Assembly: GCF_014645835.1 (NCBI RefSeq) | Contig: NZ_BMMM01000002.1 | Location: 753,233 to 817,232 of the forward strand | Direction: 5' to 3' | Length of the DNA: 64,000 bases | DNA from: Streptomyces albiflavescens | GTDB lineage: Bacteria; Actinomycetota; Actinomycetes; Streptomycetales; Streptomycetaceae | Shown here: one piece after another, positions 57,842-64,000 of the stretch | How positions within the stretch are numbered: the first letter of the stretch is position 1 | How the letters are laid out: each line of letters opens with the position of its first letter | Program-made: the position numbers and the translations under genes | Notes under the pieces: generated by a model | Told to the model about the DNA's origin: nothing | Database searches by the model: none | What the model saw: the letters and a program-made list of their open reading frames with translations, nothing else

Positions 57842-60238
57842 GTGACCGACCGCCGACGCCGCAACACCTCTGCTCGCCGCCGCAGCCGCACCCGCCAGAT
57901 CACGCCCCGCACCCACTGGCTGCTGCTGAGCGTGCTCGCGGTGACCCTGTCGACGGCCCTCCTGCTGCAGGGTTACACGCAACACATGTTCGGGATCGCA
58001 TCGGACGACGTGAGCGGTGCCCGTGGCCGGAACGAGGCGGTGCCCAGCCAGGTGACCCATGGCGGCCCGGTGATCGCGGATGCCGCCACCTCTCCGCACA
58101 CCGCCCGGGTGAAGGCCCGCACCATCGCACTCACCTTCGACGACGGCCCCGACCCCCTCTGGACGTCACGGATCCTGGACGTGCTGCGCCGCAACCATGT
58201 GCACGCGACCTTCTTCGTCGTCGGAACCGAGGTCGTCGCCCACCCGGAGCTGGTCCGCCGGATCGTCGCCGAGGGGCACCAGATCGGCATCCACACCTTC
58301 ACCCATCCCGATCTGGCCCGTCTCGCCCCATGGCAGCGCTCCCTGGAATTGCGGGAGACGCAGTTGGCGGTGGCCGGCGCCGCCGGGGTCACCACCGCAC
58401 TGCTGAGGCCGCCGTACTCCTCCGCGAACGACGCCCTGGACGACGCCGACTGGTCCGTCCTCGAACAGGCCGGCGCGGCCGGCTATGTCACCGTGCTCTC
58501 CACCCAGGACGCCGAGGACTGGCAGCGTCCCGGTGCGGACCGCATCCTCGCGAACGCGACACCGCACGGCCACGCGGGGCAGATCCTGCTGATGCACGAC
58601 GGCGGCGGTGACCGGTCCCAGACCGTCGCCGCGCTCGGCGCCCTGATCCCACGGCTCAAGGCACACGGATTCCGGTTCGCCACGGTCGGCGCCGCGGTCG
58701 GCATGGCCGGACCCGTCCAGCCCGCCGGGCTCGGCGACCATCTGCAGGGAATGGCCCTCATCAAGGTGCTGCAGGGCGGCGACTGGGTGGTGTGGCTGCT
58801 GGGCGTGCTGATGTGCGCGGCCGGAGCGATCAGCGTGCTGCGCGCGGCGGTCGTGCTGGGCGCGGCCCGTCGGCACCGTCGCCTGCGCTCCCGGAGCCGG
58901 GGCCGGTCCTGGGGGCCGCCGGTGACCGAGCCGGTCAGCGTCATCGTTCCCGCGTACAACGAGAGCGCCGGGATCGAGGCGGCCGTGCGCTCACTGCTCG
59001 CCTCGGACCATCCGGTCGAGATCATCGTGGTGGACGACGGCTCGACCGACGGCACCGCCGACCTGGTGCAGTCGCTCCACCTGCCGGTACGGGTGATCCG
59101 CCAGCAGAACGCGGGCAAGCCCGCCGCACTCAACACCGGACTCGCCGCCGCCACCTTCGACCTGGTGGTCATGGTCGACGGCGACACGGTCTTCGAACCC
59201 GACACCGTCCGCACGATCGTGCAGCCCTTCGCCGACCCCCGGGTGGGCGCCGTCTCGGGCAACGCCAAGGTCATCAACCGCGGTGGCCTGCTGGGCCGCT
59301 GGCAGCACATCGAGTACGTGGTCGGGTTCAACCTCGACCGCCGCCTGTTCGATCTCGCCGAATGCATGCCGACCGTTCCCGGAGCGGTCGGCGCGTTCCG
59401 CCGCCGGGCGCTGCTCGACCTCGGCGGCGTCAGTGACGTCACCCTCGCCGAGGACACCGACCTCACCATGGCGCTGTGCCGCGCCGGCTGGCGCGTGGTG
59501 TACGAGGAGAGCGCGCGGGCCTGGACCGAGGCCCCCGCGTCACTGAACGCCCTGTGGCGTCAGCGGTACCGCTGGTGCTACGGCACCCTGCAGGCGATGT
59601 GGAAGCACCGCGGCGCGCTCGTGCAGCGCGGCGCGGCCGGAAAGCTCGGCCGCCGGGGCCTGGTCTATCTGCTGCTCTTCCAGGTACTGCTGCCGCTGCT
59701 CGCGCCCGCCGTGGACATCTTCGCCGTGTACGGCCTGCTCTTCCTCGATCCGGTCCGGATCGTCGGGCTGTGGCTGGCTCTCCTCCTGCTGCAACTCATG
59801 ATGGGCCTGTACGCGTTCCGCCTGGACGGAGAGCGACCAGGCCCGCTGTGGAGCCTGCCGCTGCAGCAGTTCGTGTACCGGCAGCTGATGTACCTGGTGG
59901 TGATCCAGTCCGTCTTCACCGCCCTGTCGGGCTCACGGCTGCGGTGGCAGCGCATGGAGCGGTACGGCAGCCTGCAGGCCCCGGTGGCCGCGAAGGCGCC
60001 CGGCAATGACCTCCCTTGGCAGGACCCCGGCTTTGCGCGGTCGGCGCCGTACGACGGTCGTCCGGACCCGGCGCGGTACGACGGCTTTCCGCAGCAGGCA
60101 CCGTACGACGCCCCCCAGCAGCCGGCACCGTACGAATTCCTGCAGCAGCCGGCACCGTACGACGCCCCTTCGCAGCCCCCACCAGCCCACCAGGGCTTCC
60201 GGCAGCCCGGACCGTACGAGACACCGCAGTGGTACTGA
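57842..60238 (+). CDS. Bifunctional polysaccharide deacetylase / GT2 synthase, MatB-like
   Basis: This 798-residue membrane enzyme has a signal-anchor helix (residues about 30-50), then an outer NodB-type deacetylase: TFDDGPDP (Asp100, Asp101), HTFTH (His151, His155), RPPYSS, DAEDW, LMHDGG. After a second membrane segment (about 315-340) comes a cytoplasmic GT2 synthase with VDDGSTDGT, Asp446/Asp448 in MVDGDT, EDTD (537) and QRYRW (574-578), then more membrane helices. The plan suits making and N-deacetylating a beta-linked GlcNAc polymer such as PNAG. The tail holds repeated APYD/APYE Pro-Tyr units. AAGG lies 7 bases before the GTG at 57842; GTG 57824 is possible. Confidence 0.85.
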   Translation: MTDRRRRNTSARRRSRTRQITPRTHWLLLSVLAVTLSTALLLQGYTQHMFGIASDDVSGARGRNEAVPSQVTHGGPVIADAATSPHTARVKARTIALTFDDGPDPLWTSRILDVLRRNHVHATFFVVGTEVVAHPELVRRIVAEGHQIGIHTFTHPDLARLAPWQRSLELRETQLAVAGAAGVTTALLRPPYSSANDALDDADWSVLEQAGAAGYVTVLSTQDAEDWQRPGADRILANATPHGHAGQILLMHDGGGDRSQTVAALGALIPRLKAHGFRFATVGAAVGMAGPVQPAGLGDHLQGMALIKVLQGGDWVVWLLGVLMCAAGAISVLRAAVVLGAARRHRRLRSRSRGRSWGPPVTEPVSVIVPAYNESAGIEAAVRSLLASDHPVEIIVVDDGSTDGTADLVQSLHLPVRVIRQQNAGKPAALNTGLAAATFDLVVMVDGDTVFEPDTVRTIVQPFADPRVGAVSGNAKVINRGGLLGRWQHIEYVVGFNLDRRLFDLAECMPTVPGAVGAFRRRALLDLGGVSDVTLAEDTDLTMALCRAGWRVVYEESARAWTEAPASLNALWRQRYRWCYGTLQAMWKHRGALVQRGAAGKLGRRGLVYLLLFQVLLPLLAPAVDIFAVYGLLFLDPVRIVGLWLALLLLQLMMGLYAFRLDGERPGPLWSLPLQQFVYRQLMYLVVIQSVFTALSGSRLRWQRMERYGSLQAPVAAKAPGNDLPWQDPGFARSAPYDGRPDPARYDGFPQQAPYDAPQQPAPYEFLQQPAPYDAPSQPPPAHQGFRQPGPYETPQWY

Positions 60239-60258
60239 GAGGACAGTGAGCAGAGCTC

Positions 60259-62571
60259 ATGAGCGGACACCGGCGCCGACCGCCGCAGCGCGTCAACGGT
60301 GGCAGGCGTGCTGGGGGTGACCGCGCCACGAGCGGCCGGGCCGCACGTCGTGACCAGGCCCCCCGACAGGACATGCCACGCCGTGTCCGGAGAAGGGCGC
60401 CACAGAAGAAACGTTGGATCGACTACCCGCGCCGAAGCAGGACGGGCCCGCGCCGCTGGCTGCCTTCGGTGCGCCAACTGCTGGCGCTCTTCCTGCTCTT
60501 CTTCGGCGGCACGGCAGCGGCCGTCGGCTATGCCTACGCCACGGTCACCATTCCCGACCCCAATCCCACGACGCTGCTGCAGAACAACGTCTACTACTGG
60601 TCGGACGGCACGGTCCTGGCGACCGACGGCAGCGTCAACCGGCAGAACATATCGCTCTCGCAGGTGCCCGCCGACGTGCGGTGGGACTTCATCGCAGCGG
60701 AGAACGCCTCCTTCTACACCGACCCCGGCATCGACCCGAAAGGCATCCTCCGCGCCGTCGCCGACATGGCCGAGGGCGGTTCCGTCCAGTCCGGATCGAC
60801 GATCACCCAGCAGTTCGTCAAGAACACCTACCTGGATCAGTCGCAGACGCTCTCACGCAAGTTCAAGGAGCTGCTGATCTCCACCAAGATCGGCGCCGGC
60901 ATGACCAAGGAGCAGATCCTCCAGGGGTATCTGAACACCTGCTTCTTCGGCCGTCAGGCCAACGGCATCCAGGCCGCGGCCCGCATGTACTACGGCCTTC
61001 CGGCGGAGAAGCTCGACGTGAGCCAGGGAGCCTTCCTCGCCGCGGCGGTCAACGAGCCGAGTCTCTTCCAGCACGTGGACTCCGATCCCGCGGCCAAGGC
61101 GCAGGCGCAAGCACGTTGGTCCTGGGTGCTCGACCGGATGGTGAAGATCGGCAAACTGACGCCACAACAGCGGGCACGGTATGCGGCCGACGGATTCCCC
61201 GCACCCAGGAAATGGACCCCCGGTTCGGGGCTCACGGGCGAGACCGGCTACCTGGTCCAACTCGCCAGGTCGTACATCGAGGCACACGACCGGACCATCA
61301 CCGACAGCAGCCTGAGCCGGGGTGGCTACCAGATCCACACGACCTTCGACAGGAAGAAGACGGCGGAACTGGCCAGGGCCGTCGCAAGGGTGCGCAAGCA
61401 ACGCCTCGACCCCGCCCACCGGTCGGTCGACCGGGACGTCCAGGTCGGAGCCGCCTCGGTGGAACCCAGGACCGGCAGGATCCTCGCCGTCTACGGGGGC
61501 CCCGGCTTCGACCACGCCCACTACTCGGACAACGCCGATACCTCCGGCGTCCCGGTGGGATCGACCTTCAAACCCGTCGTCCTCGCGGCCGCGCTCCGGC
61601 ACGGCGCCGTCCTGCAACCCGGCAAGACCCCGGAGCCGATCACCCCGGCCAGCAGGTTCAACGGTGACGACGGCATCAAGATCAAGGACCAGCAGGGCAA
61701 CTACGTCGCCGACTCCAAGGACCCCACCGGCCTCCTCCACCAGCACAACGACACCGACCAGCGCTGGGGCTACATCTCCCTGCGCAAGGCGATGGAGCAG
61801 TCGGTCAACACGCCGTACGTGCAACTGGGAGAGGACGTCGGTCACGGGAACGTGGCGAGGACAGCACAAGCCCTCGGCCTGCGCCCGGGCAGCCTCGCCG
61901 CCCCCAGCGCCGGTTTCTACATCGGCACCTCGACACCGAGCGCCATTCGGATGGCGGGTGTCTACGCGACGTTCGCGGCCAAGGGGATGCAGACATCCCC
62001 GTACTCGGTGACCAAGGTGACCCACAACGGCTCCGCACTGTCCGGCTTCACCGCCCCCGCCCCCGTGCGGGCCCTGCCGACGGCGGTGGCCGGCAACGTG
62101 ACCGACGTGCTCCGGGGCGTCGTCGCCCGGGGCACCGGCACAAAGGCCCAGGCTCTCGGCAGGACCGCGGCGGGCAAGACCGGAACCACCGACGACTTCC
62201 GGTCGGCCTGGTTCATCGGCTACACGCCGCAACTCGCCACCTCCGTTGTCCTCTTCCGAGAGGACCCGAAGCACCCGCAGCTGCAATCCCTGGTAGGCGT
62301 CGGTGGCCTGCAAAAGGTGTTCGGCGGTGACATCCCCACCGAAATCTGGACCCAGTACATGCGCGACGCCCTCGCCGGCCTGCCCGACGCCCCCTTCCCT
62401 GCGCCCGCCTCCCTCGGCCGTGGCACCGACGAGCCCGGCGCTCCCAAGCCGTCCTCGTCCGCGGCCCCCGTCAAGCGGGGCGGCAAGACGGGCAAGAGGA
62501 CGACCACCACTGCCGCCCCCACGCCGGGCGCTCCGACGACCCCCAAGTGCCGCCACCACAAGTGCCGTTGA
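60259..62571 (+). CDS. Class A penicillin-binding protein (GT51 plus transpeptidase)
   Basis: This 770-residue peptidoglycan synthase has a basic N-terminal tail, a membrane helix (LLALFLLFFGGTAAAVGYAY), and a GT51 transglycosylase with Glu148 in AAENASFYTDPG and GSTITQQFVKN. The transpeptidase has Ser435-x-x-Lys438 (GSTFKP), SVN at 515 and KTGT at 640. A Ser/Thr/Pro/Lys-rich tail ends CRHHKCR. It starts 20 bases after the MatB-like stop with a weak ribosome site, so it is probably in the same operon. Its presence links the exopolysaccharide to cell-wall growth sites; that is inference. Confidence 0.93.
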   Translation: MSGHRRRPPQRVNGGRRAGGDRATSGRAARRDQAPRQDMPRRVRRRAPQKKRWIDYPRRSRTGPRRWLPSVRQLLALFLLFFGGTAAAVGYAYATVTIPDPNPTTLLQNNVYYWSDGTVLATDGSVNRQNISLSQVPADVRWDFIAAENASFYTDPGIDPKGILRAVADMAEGGSVQSGSTITQQFVKNTYLDQSQTLSRKFKELLISTKIGAGMTKEQILQGYLNTCFFGRQANGIQAAARMYYGLPAEKLDVSQGAFLAAAVNEPSLFQHVDSDPAAKAQAQARWSWVLDRMVKIGKLTPQQRARYAADGFPAPRKWTPGSGLTGETGYLVQLARSYIEAHDRTITDSSLSRGGYQIHTTFDRKKTAELARAVARVRKQRLDPAHRSVDRDVQVGAASVEPRTGRILAVYGGPGFDHAHYSDNADTSGVPVGSTFKPVVLAAALRHGAVLQPGKTPEPITPASRFNGDDGIKIKDQQGNYVADSKDPTGLLHQHNDTDQRWGYISLRKAMEQSVNTPYVQLGEDVGHGNVARTAQALGLRPGSLAAPSAGFYIGTSTPSAIRMAGVYATFAAKGMQTSPYSVTKVTHNGSALSGFTAPAPVRALPTAVAGNVTDVLRGVVARGTGTKAQALGRTAAGKTGTTDDFRSAWFIGYTPQLATSVVLFREDPKHPQLQSLVGVGGLQKVFGGDIPTEIWTQYMRDALAGLPDAPFPAPASLGRGTDEPGAPKPSSSAAPVKRGGKTGKRTTTTAAPTPGAPTTPKCRHHKCR

Positions 62572-62600
62572 CCACGGAGGGCGACCACCACTGTCGCCCC

Positions 62601-62635
62601 CAGGCCTGGAGCCCGGACGGCAAGCTCCAGGGCCT
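62601..62635. terminator. Bidirectional hairpin between the PBP and CPBP genes
   Basis: CAGGCCTGGAG pairs with CTCCAGGGCCTG (one bulged base) around a 12-base loop between two converging genes. A smaller GGGCGA/TCGCCC stem precedes it. Confidence 0.6.
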
Positions 62636-62742
62636 GTGTACCCAGATGCGTCGCCGGAGGGAACCCGACGCGCCGAGGGCGCCGCAGGGGCTCCCGGGAC
62701 GGGCGTGCGCGGGCGCCCCTCGGGCGGGCGCGGGCGGTCGGC

Positions 62743-63483
62743 TCAGCGCAGGATGAAGGCGAAGAGGTAGCCGAGGGCGTTGGTGGCCCAGTGCAGCCCC
62801 ATGGGGGCGAGCAGGCTGCCGCTGCGGCGCCGCAGTTCGCAGAGCAGGCAGCCCGCCGCGGCGGTGAACAGCACGGCTCCGGCGTCGACCACGACCACAC
62901 CCAGGACGGAATCCCCGAAGACATCACCCAGCGCGGGCTTGGCCCCCGCGAGGCCGAGCGACGGGAGGATGTGCCAGAGCCCGAAGAGCCCCGAGGAGAA
63001 CAGCGTGGCGAAGAGCGGCCCGCGGACGCGCAGGACGAGGCCGTACAGGACGCCCCGGAAGGCGACCTCCTCCAGCATCACCGTGCCCAGCGGGACGGTG
63101 ACCAGGACGCGCAGGGCCACCTCTCCGGCGCTCAGTCCGCTGGTCCGCTGATCGGCGAACAGGCTGCGCGTGAAGGGCAGCACGGCACCGCACACGTACA
63201 CCGCGGCGACGATGCCGATCAGGGCCGGCGCCCACCGCAGGCCGCGTCCGAGGGTCTCCCGTGCCAGGCCCACGTCGCCCCAGCCGCCGCCCGCCCAGTA
63301 CACGATCGCGAGCAGGACCCCCGTGACCACGAGCGAGACGGCCAGGCTCCAGCCCTGGGCCCACCGGTTGTTGGCGATGTTGGTGAACACCAGCACCACG
63401 ATGGTGGTGACGAGGGCCGTCGCCGTCGTGACGGGCCGCCGCAGGGAGAACCGTCGAACGCGGGGGAGCGAGGCGTGGGACAC
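62743..63483 (-). CDS. CPBP-family intramembrane metalloprotease
   Basis: This 246-residue membrane protein has about seven to eight hydrophobic segments and the three CPBP (ABI/Rce1) motifs: EEVAFRGVLYG, FGLWH and HWATN. Members cleave prenylated or other membrane proteins, or protect against bacteriocins. GGAGGG lies 9 bases before the GTG at 63483; the longer frame upstream runs into the miniature element and is not coding. It converges with the PBP gene. The substrate is unknown. Confidence 0.88.
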   Translation of the reverse strand: MSHASLPRVRRFSLRRPVTTATALVTTIVVLVFTNIANNRWAQGWSLAVSLVVTGVLLAIVYWAGGGWGDVGLARETLGRGLRWAPALIGIVAAVYVCGAVLPFTRSLFADQRTSGLSAGEVALRVLVTVPLGTVMLEEVAFRGVLYGLVLRVRGPLFATLFSSGLFGLWHILPSLGLAGAKPALGDVFGDSVLGVVVVDAGAVLFTAAAGCLLCELRRRSGSLLAPMGLHWATNALGYLFAFILR

Positions 63484-63620
63484 GGGGATGAGCCCTCCGG
63501 CCGGGAGCGCAGCCGACTGCGTGGTGATCCCATCGTGCGGCGGCCCGCCTGATGCGGCCACCTGGCCCCGGACGGTCACTCCGTCGCGACGCGCGAGCGC
63601 GCGGAGGGAATCGGGGCCGT

Positions 63621-63823
63621 TAGGGGGCTTCTGATGGATCTCCGCGGCGTCGCGACGCCCGGCACGCACTCTCGCCGCACCGGACAAAAGCCCTAGTAGC
63701 TCCTCCCCCACGCTCGGCTTCGCTCGCGCGGGGGGACCCCCATCGAGGACTTCCGCCCGGCACGCCGAGAGCACGCACCGAACGCCGCTCCTTCTTCCAC
63801 GGAGATCCATCAGAAACCCCCTA
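63621..63823. mobile_element. Miniature inverted-repeat element, family B complete copy
   Basis: This is a 203-base non-coding element with 24-base terminal inverted repeats (TAGGGGGCTTCTGATGGATC and its complement with one mismatch) and TA at both ends. Internal sequences CACGCACTCTCGCCGCACC and CCCGGCACGCCGAGAGCAC are shared with family A, although the ends differ. It carries a GC-rich palindrome at 63703-63741. A 48-base fragment of the same family lies at 35638-35685. Confidence 0.75.
63703..63741. repeat. GC-rich palindrome nested inside the family B element
   Basis: CTCCCCCACGCTCGGCTTCG leads into CTCGCGCGGGGGGACCCC; C and G runs and the CTCGGCTTCGCTCG centre pair. It is the same type as 24021-24050 and 35695-35734. 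Confidence 0.55.
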
Positions 63824-63834
63824 GCGTACGGATC

Positions 63835-63996
63835 ATGCGCAGCGCGGCCTTGCTCGACCCGTACAGGCCCATACCGTTTGCGCCGTACTCCGCGACCGGC
63901 GTGGACCTGGTCGAGGATGCCCCGCTCGGAGGGGCTGCCCTCCGAGCACGGTGCCGCACCGCGGCGGCGCCGTCCGGCCGGCTCAAGGGCGCCTGA
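63835..63996 (+). CDS. Unrecognised 53-residue open reading frame
   Basis: This short frame begins at an ATG 11 bases after the miniature element, reads MRSAALLDPYRPIPFAPYSA and ends in an Ala/Arg/Gly-rich tail. There is no clear ribosome site (any would lie in the element end). The first 30 residues look protein-like, the rest less so. It may be the start of a truncated gene, a small protein, or chance. I do not recognise it. Confidence 0.25.
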   Translation: MRSAALLDPYRPIPFAPYSATGVDLVEDAPLGGAALRARCRTAAAPSGRLKGA

Positions 63997-64000
63997 CTAA

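Larger units (their letters stand above)
63484..63834. other. 351-bp region occupied mainly by a miniature element
   Basis: Between the CPBP start and the last small frame there is no gene. About 137 bases of upstream sequence (63484-63620) are followed by the complete family B element. The minus-strand frame that continues through it reads repeat sequence. Confidence 0.5.

Noticed and set aside
62580-62742. Short coding frames after the PBP gene
   Set aside because: They coincide with hairpins and lack start signals; the segment is better read as a bidirectional terminator.

Overview
The window is high-GC actinobacterial DNA, almost certainly from a Streptomyces chromosome. The evidence is the strong G/C third-position bias, frequent GTG starts, ATGA/TGATG gene overlaps, and a core gene order (ppdK, nirBD, a SoxR-box FMN reductase, nasA, a sirohydrochlorin chelatase, dgt, dnaG, a principal-type sigma factor) that I recall from the S. 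coelicolor SCO2494 to SCO2465 region. That synteny is from memory and was not searched.

Layout. 1-3154: two drug-efflux MFS genes flank an XRE/MmyB-type regulator. 3285-9692: dusB, then an overlapping pair of debranching-type and MGH1-type glycoside hydrolases read away from a ROK regulator. 10204-12945: ppdK. 13082-16059: a small sugar-nucleotide block (glycosyltransferase, gmd, and divergent GDP-fucose synthase). 16477-18847: two SDR enzymes and a TetR regulator with twin operators. 18931-23134: nitrite reductase operon. 23372-26086: a sensor-domain gene cut off by a miniature element, then a complete two-component system. 26304-30658: TSUP permease, secreted HtrA-like protease, class F sortase with a candidate surface protein, and an FMN reductase behind a near-perfect SoxR box. 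30816-35628: ankyrin/HEAT protein, FGE-like protein, M4 protease, CutA and gamma-glutamylcyclotransferase. 35888-46348: nitrate reductase, SanA-like protein, sirohydrochlorin chelatase, dgt, a flavoprotein reductase, dnaG and an HrdA-like sigma factor. 46541-52310: an asymmetric heterodimeric ABC exporter, a divergent FGGY kinase and a small YtxH-like protein. 52455-52844: two near-identical tRNA-Asn genes and a CAT-anticodon tRNA.

From 52845 on the character changes. Decayed integrase and IS3-type transposase remnants sit directly beside the CAT tRNA. They are followed by a sigma factor/membrane partner pair, a DUF1877-like gene, a MatA/MatB-like exopolysaccharide locus (deacetylase fused to a GT2 synthase) with a class A penicillin-binding protein, and a CPBP protease. 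I read this as an old tRNA-linked island.

Functional threads. nasA, nirBD and the sirohydrochlorin chelatase (siroheme for NirB) make up nitrate assimilation, and both operons carry GlnR-spaced motifs upstream. Two related families of miniature inverted-repeat elements are scattered at 16137, 23914, 35638 and 63621. They share internal segments, and three of the loci also carry a small GC-rich palindrome. These elements, the SoxR box, the paired TetR operators and the deacetylase/synthase/PBP cluster are the most rewarding items for follow-up.
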